This document shows positions 1 through 6,488 of a DNA stretch of 11,068 nt, piece after piece. The number at the start of each line of letters is the position of its first letter. Within the stretch, counting starts at the first letter, position 1. The stretch comes from Eudoraea sp. (GTDB taxonomy: Bacteria; Bacteroidota; Bacteroidia; Flavobacteriales; Flavobacteriaceae): the NCBI GenBank assembly GCA_013042925.1, contig JABDPH010000065.1:1-11068 (forward strand). The letters are read 5' to 3'. The notes below the pieces were generated by a model. That model made no database searches. It was given only the letters and a program-made list of their open reading frames with translations, and was not told the DNA's origin. A program made the translations under genes and the position numbers.

Positions 1-519
1 CATCCCGAATGCTACCAAAATACCGTAAATAGCCCCTGACGCCCCAACTGCCGGGGTATTATAGGCACTTAAAAAATTATCGATAACACTTCGAGGTGCG
101 TAATTATACCAATCTGGACTATATTGGCCGCCAGAAATTATTTCCAAAATCTGACTTTCCGATATTCCAGAATTCATGATGGCCTCAATGCCCTGATTAA
201 AATAATAATAATTTACACCAGAATGTATAAGCGCAGCTCCAATACCTGCTGAGAAATAGAAGAACAAAAATTTATTTCTACCCCACATCCTCTCCAATGG
301 TGTGCCAAAGGCCCAGAGTGCATACATATTAAATAAAATATGCATAAATCCGCCATGCATAAACATATGAGACAACATCTGCCAAAATCCAAAATTCTCA
401 TTCTCCGGAAACCACAATGAAAACCATTCATACATCTGGTCGGCATACAGATTGGTCGCTACAAAGAACAACACATTAACAATTAGCAGATGCTTAATGG
501 CATCAGTTAGTCTTCCCAT
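1..519 (-). CDS. Rhomboid-family intramembrane serine protease, C-terminal part outside window
   Basis: A polytopic membrane protease that would cut transmembrane substrates within the bilayer. Reading leftward from the ATG at 519 gives 173 residues with no stop before the window edge, so the C-terminus is missing. The catalytic serine is Ser161 in a GASGAIYG motif (159-166). The upstream signature HGGFMHILFN (55-64) supplies the oxyanion-side His60 and Asn64 expected of rhomboids. The partner His, in a later helix, lies outside the window. Hydrophobic segments fall near residues 8-24, 50-72, 84-102 and from 156. The stretch between His60 and Ser161 is about 50 residues longer than in E. coli GlpG because of a Tyr/Asn-rich loop around 103-153. 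The start codon directly follows the mutL stop (zero spacing), so translational coupling is likely. Substrates are unknown. Family assignment is confident; whether it is active cannot be judged without the last helices. Confidence 0.9.
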   Translation of the reverse strand, partial: MGRLTDAIKHLLIVNVLFFVATNLYADQMYEWFSLWFPENENFGFWQMLSHMFMHGGFMHILFNMYALWAFGTPLERMWGRNKFLFFYFSAGIGAALIHSGVNYYYFNQGIEAIMNSGISESQILEIISGGQYSPDWYNYAPRSVIDNFLSAYNTPAVGASGAIYGILVAFGM

Positions 520-2370
520 CTAAATAAATTTATTATCAATATCACGTTCGGTAATTGTAACGTAAATTATTTTGTTAAACGGACTTCGGTAAGTTTCCTT
601 ACATGCAAACAATGCATTTACCAAAGCCTGTTGTGACTCATTATCCAATATTTCCCCGGTTTTTACCGCCAAAGACTTACAAAGTGCTTTAGATAATACC
701 TCTGACTGGGTAAATCCATTTCCGTTTATCTCCATTTGATAATCAGAAATTAATTGATCCATTATAATCCCTATTTCACTCTCATTAATAAGTTGAGGAA
801 TTCCGGTGATTTGAAGTTCATCTTCCGTAAAAGGACCGAAAGCAAAACCCAGAGATGTCAGGCTTCCTTTAATTTCCTTTAATACCGCCAATTCGGATTT
901 TGAAAAAGCAAGTGACAAGGGAAAAAGCAATTGCTGGCTTAATGTTTCCTTTACCGTAATGCTTTTAAGAAATTTTTCATATAACACCCGTTGATGTGCA
1001 CGCCCCTGGTCAATGATAAGCATACCCGACTTTATTGTCGTTACTATATATTTTCTTCTAAGCTGAAATGTTGTTGCCCCTATTTGATCTAATCCTCCCT
1101 GTTCGTCAAAAATTGAACCGGTAATAGTATCAGATTCGAAATGTACTGTACTAAATCCCTCTCCTCTGCCAACTTTCGACTCTAAACCTACATACATACT
1201 TTCCCAATCCCCAGATCGTTTACTCGCAAAGGTGCTTCTAGTACTTTTTTCTAATCCACTTTCCTTAAATGGATTATAGCCAGGGTTAATAGTTATACCA
1301 GGCTGGTGCGCCTGTTTGTTCAATTGGGTATAAGGTGTATCCAAATTCTGATCTTTATCAAAATCTAAAACCGGACTTACATTAAACTGACCTAAGCTGT
1401 GTTTTATAGTTGATTTAAGAATAGCATATAAGGTATGTTCGTCATCAAACTTAATTTCTGTTTTTGTTGGGTGTATATTAATATCTATTGATGACGGATC
1501 TACTTCGAGATACAAAAAGTAGCCAGGACTTGTATCTGGTCTCAAAAGTCCTTCAAATGAGGCCATAACCGCATGATTAAGATATGGGCTCTTAATAAAA
1601 CGATGGTTCACAAAAAAGAATTGCTCACCCCTGCTTTTTTTAGCGTATTCCGGTTTGTATATAAACCCTGATATCTTAACTACCTGGGTCTCTTCCGATA
1701 CAGGCACTAATTTTTCTTTGGTTTTAATTCCAAAAATGTTTACAACTCGCTTTTTTAAATTTGTTGCAGGGAGGTTGAATAACTCGTTGTTATTATTATA
1801 AAAATGAAAATGTACGGAAGGATGCGCCAGAGCTATCCGGTGAAATTCATCTGTTATATGACGTAATTCTACCTGGTTGGACTTTAAGAATTTTCTTCTT
1901 GCCGGAATATTAAAAAAGAGATTCTTTACCGATACCGATGTTCCTTTTGGCGTTACGGTAACTTCGTGAGATAATACCTTACTCCCTTCAATCTTAAGAA
2001 GAGTACCAACTTCATCATCCACCACCCGCGTATTCATTTCAACATGAGCTATAGCGGCAATAGAGGCTAATGCTTCTCCACGAAATCCTTTGGTGTCCAA
2101 ATGAAATAAATCCTCAGCACAATTAATTTTGGAAGTAGCGTGCCTTTCAAAGCTTAATCTGGCATCCGTTACGCTCATACCCAGTCCGTTATCAACAATC
2201 TGGATTAAAGTCTTGCCCCCATCTTTTACAATTAGCTTAATGGCATTAGCTCCAGCATCAATGGCATTCTCCAACAACTCTTTTACTACAGAAGCCGGGC
2301 GTTGGACTACTTCACCGGCGGCTATCTGATTAGCCACGTGGTCTGGCAAAAGTTGTATAATATCTGCCAT
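520..2370 (-). CDS. mutL: DNA mismatch repair protein MutL
   Basis: MutL links MutS mismatch recognition to strand removal. The 616-residue product has a typical GHKL ATPase N-terminus: catalytic Glu31 and metal-binding Asn35 in KELLEN (30-35), DNGLGM (60-65), HATSK (77-81) and GFRGEALASI (95-104). A variable linker (roughly 335-425) leads to a C-terminal dimerisation domain. That domain holds a relic or variant of the MutL endonuclease motif: residues 454-465 read DQGRAHQRVLYE where endonuclease MutLs have DQHA(x)2E(x)4E. The usual C-terminal metal-binding motifs are also altered: LCKSLAVKTG at 563-572, and ACKETYRSPFNK at 589-600 in place of a CPHGRP-like motif. Nicking activity is therefore doubtful from sequence. 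The ATG overlaps the stop of the small upstream gene (TAATG), and the rhomboid gene starts at the next base after its stop, so the three genes probably share one transcript. No frameshift is seen. Confidence 0.97.
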   Translation of the reverse strand: MADIIQLLPDHVANQIAAGEVVQRPASVVKELLENAIDAGANAIKLIVKDGGKTLIQIVDNGLGMSVTDARLSFERHATSKINCAEDLFHLDTKGFRGEALASIAAIAHVEMNTRVVDDEVGTLLKIEGSKVLSHEVTVTPKGTSVSVKNLFFNIPARRKFLKSNQVELRHITDEFHRIALAHPSVHFHFYNNNNELFNLPATNLKKRVVNIFGIKTKEKLVPVSEETQVVKISGFIYKPEYAKKSRGEQFFFVNHRFIKSPYLNHAVMASFEGLLRPDTSPGYFLYLEVDPSSIDINIHPTKTEIKFDDEHTLYAILKSTIKHSLGQFNVSPVLDFDKDQNLDTPYTQLNKQAHQPGITINPGYNPFKESGLEKSTRSTFASKRSGDWESMYVGLESKVGRGEGFSTVHFESDTITGSIFDEQGGLDQIGATTFQLRRKYIVTTIKSGMLIIDQGRAHQRVLYEKFLKSITVKETLSQQLLFPLSLAFSKSELAVLKEIKGSLTSLGFAFGPFTEDELQITGIPQLINESEIGIIMDQLISDYQMEINGNGFTQSEVLSKALCKSLAVKTGEILDNESQQALVNALFACKETYRSPFNKIIYVTITERDIDNKFI

Positions 2371-2660
2371 TATTTTGAAAAGAAGATTGATAAATCAAAA
2401 TCGATAATATAAAGGAATATAAGGATTAGGATAACGATTATAATTAGCATTCTTAATTTTAAGTTTTTGTCACCAGCCCTCTTGATATCTGCCATTGCAT
2501 TACTAAACTTTCCCTTCAATCCTCTTGGCGCATCTATTGTAGTTCGGTATTTATCAAGTTTTGGCTGCATTTTATACGGGCTTCCTTCACCCTTATCGTC
2601 ATAATAACGGGGTGTATAACTGTATTTTCTGTTTTTGCGTAGTTTTGAAAATCTTCCCAT
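2370..2660 (-). CDS. Small tail-anchored membrane protein upstream of mutL, function unknown
   Basis: A 96-residue protein of unknown function. The frame extends five codons further to a TTG at 2675, but the ATG at 2660 is the better start: the TTG lies inside the best -7 promoter match (2673-2680), while the ATG gives a natural MGRFSKLRKN N-terminus. The first 70 residues are hydrophilic and strongly basic, with many Arg, Lys and Tyr (KYSYTPRYYDDKG at 12-24). Residues about 71-94 form one very hydrophobic Ile/Leu helix close to the C-terminus, so the protein probably sits in the inner membrane with its basic part in the cytoplasm. Its stop overlaps the mutL start (TAATG), implying coupled translation. 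I recall flavobacterial relatives in this position being labelled 'riboflavin synthase subunit beta', apparently borrowed from neighbouring ribH; nothing in the sequence resembles lumazine synthase. A role with MutL is only inferred from position. Confidence 0.85.
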   Translation of the reverse strand: MGRFSKLRKNRKYSYTPRYYDDKGEGSPYKMQPKLDKYRTTIDAPRGLKGKFSNAMADIKRAGDKNLKLRMLIIIVILILIFLYIIDFDLSIFFSK

Positions 2661-2672
2661 ATACCTATAATT

Positions 2673-2680
2673 CAAAGTTA
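2673..2680 (-). promoter_or_regulatory. Predicted Bacteroidota -7 promoter element for the small protein-mutL-rhomboid transcript
   Basis: The minus strand reads TAACTTTG, a full match to the Bacteroidota TAnnTTTG -7 element, ending 12 bases before the ATG at 2660. A start site at the usual short distance would leave a leader of well under 10 bases. No TTG is present at the expected -33 spacing, which weakens the call. It would provide the downstream genes with expression independent of ribH. Confidence 0.5.
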
Positions 2681-2761
2681 CTCAAAATCAAAAAATATGA
2701 AGAGATATCCTTCCCAAAAATTGTTAACAGTTTACAGCCTGCATACTGCACTTAGTGGATT

Positions 2762-2790
2762 TAATACATGAACTTGATAGTACTGTATTA
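2762..2790. repeat. Short AT-rich inverted repeat in the ribH / small-protein gap
   Basis: TAATACA (2762-2768) is perfectly complementary to TGTATTA (2784-2790) across a 15-base spacer, 37 bases beyond the ribH stop codon. The stem is AT-rich and has no T-run after it in the leftward direction, so it is a poor intrinsic terminator. It could be an operator or a chance repeat. The rest of the 2681-2826 gap shows nothing else I can support. Confidence 0.25.
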
Positions 2791-2826
2791 TAAATGGGTT
2801 GGGAGGTAATTGCCAGAAGTAAATCG

Positions 2827-3303
2827 TTATAATAAGGCCATCTTAATTGCAGCAATGGCAGCCTCAACGCCTTTATTTCCATGCTTACCACCACTTCTGT
2901 CCTTTGCCTGTTGAAGATTGTCATCGGTTAACACACAAAAAATCACCGGGGTGTCATTAACCACATTCAGGTCTTTGATGCCTTGAGCGGTAGCACTACA
3001 AACAAAATCAAAGTGTTTGGTTTCTCCGCGAATTACACTGCCTATTGCTATTATGGCATCCGGATTATTTTGCTGTATCATTTTTTTACAGCCAAATATT
3101 AGCTCAAAGCTTCCGGGAACATTCCACCGTACAATGTTCTCTTGTTTTGCACCACACTCCAGTAAAGCAGCTTCGGCGCCTTTATAGAGAGCTTCAGTAA
3201 TCTCAGTATTCCATTCTGAAACAACAATCCCAAACCGAAGGGCTTTCGCGTTTGGGATTGTTTTCTTGTCATAAACTGACAAATTTTTGTTGGACGTAGC
3301 CAT
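2827..3303 (-). CDS. ribH: 6,7-dimethyl-8-ribityllumazine synthase (riboflavin synthase beta chain)
   Basis: Catalyses the penultimate step of riboflavin synthesis: condensation of 5-amino-6-ribitylamino-uracil with 3,4-dihydroxy-2-butanone 4-phosphate to give 6,7-dimethyl-8-ribityllumazine. It is cytosolic and usually a pentamer or icosahedral shell. The 158-residue product is of normal length and has all the family motifs: SEWNTEIT (29-36, Trp31 in the position of the aromatic residue that stacks on the pyrimidine), VPGSFELIFG (62-71), GSVIRGETKHFD (88-99, catalytic-pocket His97) and VLTDDNLQQAKDR (124-136, phosphate-contacting Arg136). The ATG follows the stop of the upstream TPR gene with no gap (TAAATG), so the two are translated together. 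No other riboflavin genes and no FMN riboswitch are visible here; this is a scattered rather than clustered rib gene. Confidence 0.97.
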   Translation of the reverse strand: MATSNKNLSVYDKKTIPNAKALRFGIVVSEWNTEITEALYKGAEAALLECGAKQENIVRWNVPGSFELIFGCKKMIQQNNPDAIIAIGSVIRGETKHFDFVCSATAQGIKDLNVVNDTPVIFCVLTDDNLQQAKDRSGGKHGNKGVEAAIAAIKMALL

Positions 3304-4071
3304 TTATTTCTTGCTTTTAGCCATTCCTATAAAAGCATCTATAGTTTTGGCTTCTTCCGAATTAGAAAATTCATCTTTAATTCTTTGGAAATACTGAAGC
3401 GCCTTATCATTCTGATTTAGCTCCATCGCTGTTACTCCTGCTTTATATAGAAATCTTGGGGTAGTATAATCATTTGTATTGTGTGCAAATGCCAATTCGT
3501 AATATCCCAGGGCATCTGAAGCTTGTCCTAATTGCATAAAGGCATCTCCAATTCCACCTTTAGCGAGGGCACCGAGGATTGCATCATCAGAAGAAAAATT
3601 TTCCAAATGCCTTATCGCATCTTCGTATTGTTGCATATTCAAATAAGCCATGCCTGCCGAATAATTTGCCAGGTTAGCCGCTTTCGTTCCTTTGTACTCG
3701 TCAATGATATCCAAAAATCCATATTTCCCTTCGGCTCCATTTAATGCTAAAGTAAACAATGAATCCTTTTCAGTTGTATTGTTTAATGCCTGATCAAAAT
3801 ACTGTTGAGGGTAAAAAAGTTCATTAGCAGCATTAGCCTCCTTTGGCACCTGAATAAACTGATTATAAGCAAGATAACCTAAGACCCCAATGGCAATCAC
3901 ACCTATTAGGCCAAGAATATAATTTTGATTTTTGGCCACCCATTGTTCTGATCTTGAAGCACTCTCATCTAAGCTGCTAAAAACTTCCGCCGTTGCGCTT
4001 TTCTGAGAAGCAAGTTCTCTCTCTTCGGCTTTATTTTTAGGCTTGTATCCCCTTTTCTTATATGTTGCCAT
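3304..4071 (-). CDS. Membrane-anchored tetratricopeptide-repeat protein, YfgM-like architecture
   Basis: A 255-residue protein with a basic cytoplasmic N-terminal tail (1-50, rich in Lys/Arg/Glu), one transmembrane helix (about 51-69) and a C-terminal domain of TPR-type helices (about 80-255). Repeat-like segments include GMAYLNMQQYEDAIRHLENF (140-159), GDAFMQLGQASDALGYYELA (175-194) and a third around 208-232. The layout (short N-in tail, single helix, periplasmic TPRs) resembles YfgM-type proteins, which in E. coli associate with the SecYEG translocon and periplasmic chaperones; that equivalence is an inference. The frame can be extended 14 codons to a TTG at 4113, but the ATG at 4071 follows an A/T-rich TAAATTTTAAG region and a promoter match. 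The gene heads a transcript with ribH and diverges from recF. Confidence 0.88.
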   Translation of the reverse strand: MATYKKRGYKPKNKAEERELASQKSATAEVFSSLDESASRSEQWVAKNQNYILGLIGVIAIGVLGYLAYNQFIQVPKEANAANELFYPQQYFDQALNNTTEKDSLFTLALNGAEGKYGFLDIIDEYKGTKAANLANYSAGMAYLNMQQYEDAIRHLENFSSDDAILGALAKGGIGDAFMQLGQASDALGYYELAFAHNTNDYTTPRFLYKAGVTAMELNQNDKALQYFQRIKDEFSNSEEAKTIDAFIGMAKSKK

Positions 4072-4091
4072 CTTAAAATTTATTGGTCGCG

Positions 4092-4099
4092 CAAAAATA
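4092..4099 (-). promoter_or_regulatory. Predicted -7 promoter element for TPR protein-ribH
   Basis: The minus strand reads TATTTTTG, a full TAnnTTTG match, 20 bases upstream of the ATG at 4071. A TTG at 4126-4124 lies 24 bases further upstream, slightly beyond the usual -33 spacing. The predicted leader is about 15 bases and contains TAAATTTTAAG just before the start codon. Confidence 0.5.
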
Positions 4100-4145
4100 A
4101 AGTTTTTATCCAAAACGTAAAGCCAAATTATTCGTTATTTTTCGA

Positions 4146-4152
4146 TAATTTG
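4146..4152 (+). promoter_or_regulatory. Possible -7 promoter element for recF operon
   Basis: TAATTTG is one base shorter than the TAnnTTTG consensus and is followed by a C and a purine-poor leader. It lies 34 bases before the recF ATG, in the 115-base divergent region shared with the TPR gene. No TTG is seen at the -33 position. Position is right for a recF promoter, but the match is imperfect. Confidence 0.3.
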
Positions 4153-4186
4153 CACCATCCATGATTATTGTCAAATTACTTTCCCA

Positions 4187-5266
4187 ATGTTCCTGAAGAA
4201 TTTATCACTGGTTAACTATAAAAATTTTGAAGAACAGCAATTTGAATTCGACTCCAAAACGAATTGTTTTGTTGGCGATAATGGAAAAGGGAAAACCAAT
4301 GTCCTTGATGCTATTTACCACCTTGCATTTGGCAAAAGCTATTTTAATCCACAAGCCGGTCAGAATATAAAACACGGAGAGGATTTTTTTATCATCGAAG
4401 GTACTTTCAAACTCAGAGACAGGAACGAAAAAATTGTTTGCAGCCTCAAAAAAGGGATGAAAAAAATCATTAAGCGCAACAATAAAGTTTATGATCGCTT
4501 ATCTGATCATATTGGGCTATTGCCTTTAGTTATTATCTCACCAGCAGACAGGGATCTAATCCTCGAGGGAAGTGATATTAGAAGAAAATTTATGGACGGT
4601 GTTATATCACAGTCGGATAAAGAGTACCTGCAAACACTCATTAAATACAATAAAATTCTTCAACAGCGCAATACCCTGCTGAAATATTTTGCGATTAACC
4701 ATTCTTTCGATCAGGAGACTATTTCCGTTTATAATGAACAACTGACTGATTATGGAACCAGCATTTTCAATAAAAGAGCGGCCTTCGTTGAAGATTTTAT
4801 TCCTATTTTCAAAGAGCAATACTTAGCAATTTCCGGTGGAGAGGAATTAGTCAATATTAATTATGAAAGCAAATTATTCACACAAGATCTATTGCCGCTG
4901 CTTGAAAGCAATATTGAAAAAGACAGGGCCCTGCAGTACACTTCAGTAGGAATACATAAAGATGACCTTCGCTTTGAAATAGAAAACTATCCCATTAAGA
5001 AATTTGGTAGCCAGGGTCAGCAAAAATCATTTTTAATTGCTTTAAAATTTGCTCAGTTTCAATTTTTAAAAGCACATGCCGGAACAACCCCGATTATGCT
5101 TTTAGATGATATCTTTGACAAATTGGATGAAAATAGGGTGAAACATATTATCACTTTAGTAGATGATGAAAATTTTGGTCAAATATTTATAAGTGACACT
5201 CATCCGGAACGAACAGAAAATGTCGTGAAATCTATTCATCAATCCTATAAAATTTTTAAATTGTAG
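4187..5266 (+). CDS. recF: DNA replication and repair protein RecF
   Basis: RecF is an SMC-like ATPase that, with RecO and RecR, helps load RecA at single-strand gaps. The 359-residue protein has normal family length. Walker A is GDNGKGKT (30-37, Lys36) followed by [16 protein letters not shown]. The ABC-type signature is FGSQGQQKS (273-281), and Walker B is [12 protein letters not shown] (303-314, Asp307/Asp308). The D-loop and the switch-like SDTHPER (336-342) are also in place. The arm region between about 140 and 250 is helical, as expected. The start [14 protein letters not shown] aligns well with RecF N-termini. The ATG lies inside no other gene, but an 11-codon out-of-frame ORF (4161-4196) overlaps it. 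The gene is not next to dnaA, dnaN or gyrB here. It is followed after one base by a lipoprotein gene and then by a DUF721 gene, forming one packed operon. Confidence 0.97.
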   Translation: MFLKNLSLVNYKNFEEQQFEFDSKTNCFVGDNGKGKTNVLDAIYHLAFGKSYFNPQAGQNIKHGEDFFIIEGTFKLRDRNEKIVCSLKKGMKKIIKRNNKVYDRLSDHIGLLPLVIISPADRDLILEGSDIRRKFMDGVISQSDKEYLQTLIKYNKILQQRNTLLKYFAINHSFDQETISVYNEQLTDYGTSIFNKRAAFVEDFIPIFKEQYLAISGGEELVNINYESKLFTQDLLPLLESNIEKDRALQYTSVGIHKDDLRFEIENYPIKKFGSQGQQKSFLIALKFAQFQFLKAHAGTTPIMLLDDIFDKLDENRVKHIITLVDDENFGQIFISDTHPERTENVVKSIHQSYKIFKL

Positions 5267-5267
5267 T

Positions 5268-5687
5268 ATGCGCAAATTGGTATCATTATTACTCTTTTTA
5301 TGCGCTCTGGCTTGTTCTGAAAAAATATCCGTATCAGATTTAAACTATATCAATGGATATTGGGAGATCCAAGAGGTTAAATTTCCGAATGGAAAGACCA
5401 AAGAATATGACGTCAATTTAACTATTGATTATTTCGAATATGACCAAATGAAAGGTTTTCGTAAGAAAATGCAGCCCAAATTTGATGGAACTTTTAGCAC
5501 TTCCAGTGACGCAGAGTCATTCCAAATAATTCAAAAAGAAGGCATATTTTGGATGATTTACAAGAATGATTTAAGTACTTGGGAGGAGCAATTAATTGAG
5601 ATTACTATAACCAAAATGGTTGTTAAAAATAAAGAAGGTCTGTCTTATCATTACAGGCGTTTTCAACCTATCAATTCTAAACCGTAA
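5268..5687 (+). CDS. Small lipoprotein, possibly lipocalin-like, function unknown
   Basis: A 139-residue protein with a type II signal peptide: Arg2/Lys3, a Leu-rich core and a lipobox ending ALAC, with lipidated Cys16. Mature residues 17-139 are rich in alternating hydrophobic and polar residues, suggesting an all-beta fold. It includes YWEIQEVKFPNG (31-42), KFDGTFSTSSDAESF (71-85) and repeated aromatic pairs. This looks like the small lipocalin-like lipoproteins common in Bacteroidota, but I cannot assign a ligand or partner and the fold is an inference. The start lies one base after the recF stop, and its TAA overlaps the ATG of the DUF721 gene (TAATG), so it is translated as the middle gene of the recF operon. 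The mix of an envelope lipoprotein with DNA-replication genes is odd functionally and may reflect only shared expression. Confidence 0.85.
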   Translation: MRKLVSLLLFLCALACSEKISVSDLNYINGYWEIQEVKFPNGKTKEYDVNLTIDYFEYDQMKGFRKKMQPKFDGTFSTSSDAESFQIIQKEGIFWMIYKNDLSTWEEQLIEITITKMVVKNKEGLSYHYRRFQPINSKP

Positions 5688-5980
5688 TGGCTAAAGAAAA
5701 AAATCTTCATTCCCTTAGTGAGGCTTTAAATGCATTTATTAAAGAAAATAAATTGCAGAAGGGCATGGACAAGGTTATGGTGAGGGAAGCCTGGGAAAAG
5801 ATAATGGACAATGGAGTTAATAATTATACGACCTCAGTGGAGTTGCGTAACAATACTCTTTTTGTCTCACTTTCATCCTCCGTATTAAGGGAAGAACTAA
5901 GTCATGGAAAATCCAAGATCATTGATATGCTCAATGAAGAATTGAAAAAGGACTTGGTTAAAAATATTGTGTTGAGATAA
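5687..5980 (+). CDS. DUF721 (DciA-like) family protein
   Basis: A 97-residue protein with the compact DUF721 pattern: an N-terminal helix with LSEALNAFIKENKLQKGM (9-26), then REAWEKIMDNGVNNYT (33-48) with conserved Trp35, Trp-flanking acidic residues, and an alternating strand region ELRNNTLFVSLSSSVLREELSH (52-73). A final helix runs from about 74 to 92. DUF721 includes DciA, the replicative-helicase loader of bacteria lacking DnaC or DnaI, and DUF721 genes are often found beside recF. A helicase-loading role here is an inference from family and neighbourhood. The Bacteroidota version is short and consists of little more than the core domain. Its ATG shares one base with the stop of the preceding lipoprotein gene. 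It is the last gene of the recF operon and faces ndk. Confidence 0.87.
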   Translation: MAKEKNLHSLSEALNAFIKENKLQKGMDKVMVREAWEKIMDNGVNNYTTSVELRNNTLFVSLSSSVLREELSHGKSKIIDMLNEELKKDLVKNIVLR

Positions 5981-5988
5981 ATGGCCCA

Positions 5989-6009
5989 GCTTATATAAGC
6001 GATTTTTTC
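5989..6009 (+). terminator. Possible weak terminator between recF operon and ndk
   Basis: GCTTATATAAGC (5989-6000) is a perfect 12-base palindrome followed by GATTTTTTC. As a hairpin it has only four or five base pairs, so it would be weak. Its place between convergent operons, eight bases after the DUF721 stop and 20 bases from the ndk stop, suggests a terminator for the rightward transcript. Confidence 0.35.
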
Positions 6010-6020
6010 TTCTTTGTTCT

Positions 6021-6440
6021 TTAGTAGATTTCCCTGCCTGAAAAATGGAAACTTCCTTCTATTGCGGCATTTTCATCGCTATCGGAACCATGTATTGCGT
6101 TTTCGCCTATGTCTTTGGCAAATAATTTTCTTATGGTTCCTTCAGCAGCTTCAGCGGGATTGGTAGCCCCTATTAAGGCTCTAAAGTCATCCACTGCATT
6201 ATCTTTTTCTAAAATAGCGGAAACAATTGGTCCCCTTGTCATAAACTGTATCAATTCACCAAAGAAAGGGCGCTCACTGTGAATAGAATAAAACTGCTGC
6301 GCATCACGCTTGCTCAATTGAGTATATTTCATAGCAATGATCTTGAAACCTGCAGACGTGATTTTTTCTAAAATGGCTCCGATATATCCATTTTCTACCG
6401 CATCTGGTTTTATCATTGTAAAAGTTCTGTTAGTTGTCAT
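6021..6440 (-). CDS. ndk: Nucleoside diphosphate kinase
   Basis: Transfers the gamma-phosphate between nucleoside triphosphates and diphosphates through a phosphohistidine, keeping (d)NTP pools balanced; cytosolic. The 139-residue protein has the phosphorylated His117 in the NAIHGSDS motif (114-121), Lys11 in TMIKPDAV (8-15), Tyr51, Arg104 and Asn114. Length is usual for a bacterial Ndk. There is no signal peptide. It has its own promoter match (TTG-N20-TATTTTTG) just upstream, so it is probably monocistronic or at most weakly linked to the phosphatase gene, whose stop lies 48 bases upstream. It converges with the recF operon. Nothing is unusual in its sequence. Confidence 0.97.
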   Translation of the reverse strand: MTTNRTFTMIKPDAVENGYIGAILEKITSAGFKIIAMKYTQLSKRDAQQFYSIHSERPFFGELIQFMTRGPIVSAILEKDNAVDDFRALIGATNPAEAAEGTIRKLFAKDIGENAIHGSDSDENAAIEGSFHFSGREIY

Positions 6441-6455
6441 TTATAAAATTTTGGG

Positions 6456-6486
6456 CAAAAATACATTTTCTTGTAGCAAACCACAA
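6456..6486 (-). promoter_or_regulatory. Predicted promoter of ndk
   Basis: On the minus strand TTG (6486-6484) and TATTTTTG (6463-6456) are separated by 20 bases, close to the Bacteroidota -33/-7 consensus (TTG, about 19 bases, TAnnTTTG). The -7 element ends 15 bases before the ATG at 6440, predicting a leader of roughly 10 bases with AAATTTTATAA in front of the start. It partly overlaps the gap after the phosphatase gene. This is the best-spaced promoter in the window. Confidence 0.6.
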
Positions 6487-6488
6487 CA

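Noticed and set aside
213..446. 77-residue leftward ORF
   Set aside because: It is a shadow frame inside the rhomboid coding region, which has the catalytic motifs in the real frame.
2661..2675. TTG start extending the small mutL-upstream protein by five residues
   Set aside because: The TTG lies inside the TAACTTTG promoter match, and the ATG at 2660 gives a natural N-terminus.
2561..2755. 64-residue rightward ORF across the ribH / small-protein gap
   Set aside because: Its first half lies opposite the small-protein gene and its composition is not protein-like; no ribosome-binding or promoter signal is seen.
2724..2924. 66-residue ORF overlapping the end of ribH and the gap
   Set aside because: It is mostly antiparallel-frame noise in ribH; there is no recognisable domain, signal peptide or promoter of its own.
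4072..4113. TTG start extending the TPR protein by 14 residues
   Set aside because: The extension runs across the predicted promoter and leader; the ATG at 4071 with an AT-rich upstream region is a better start.
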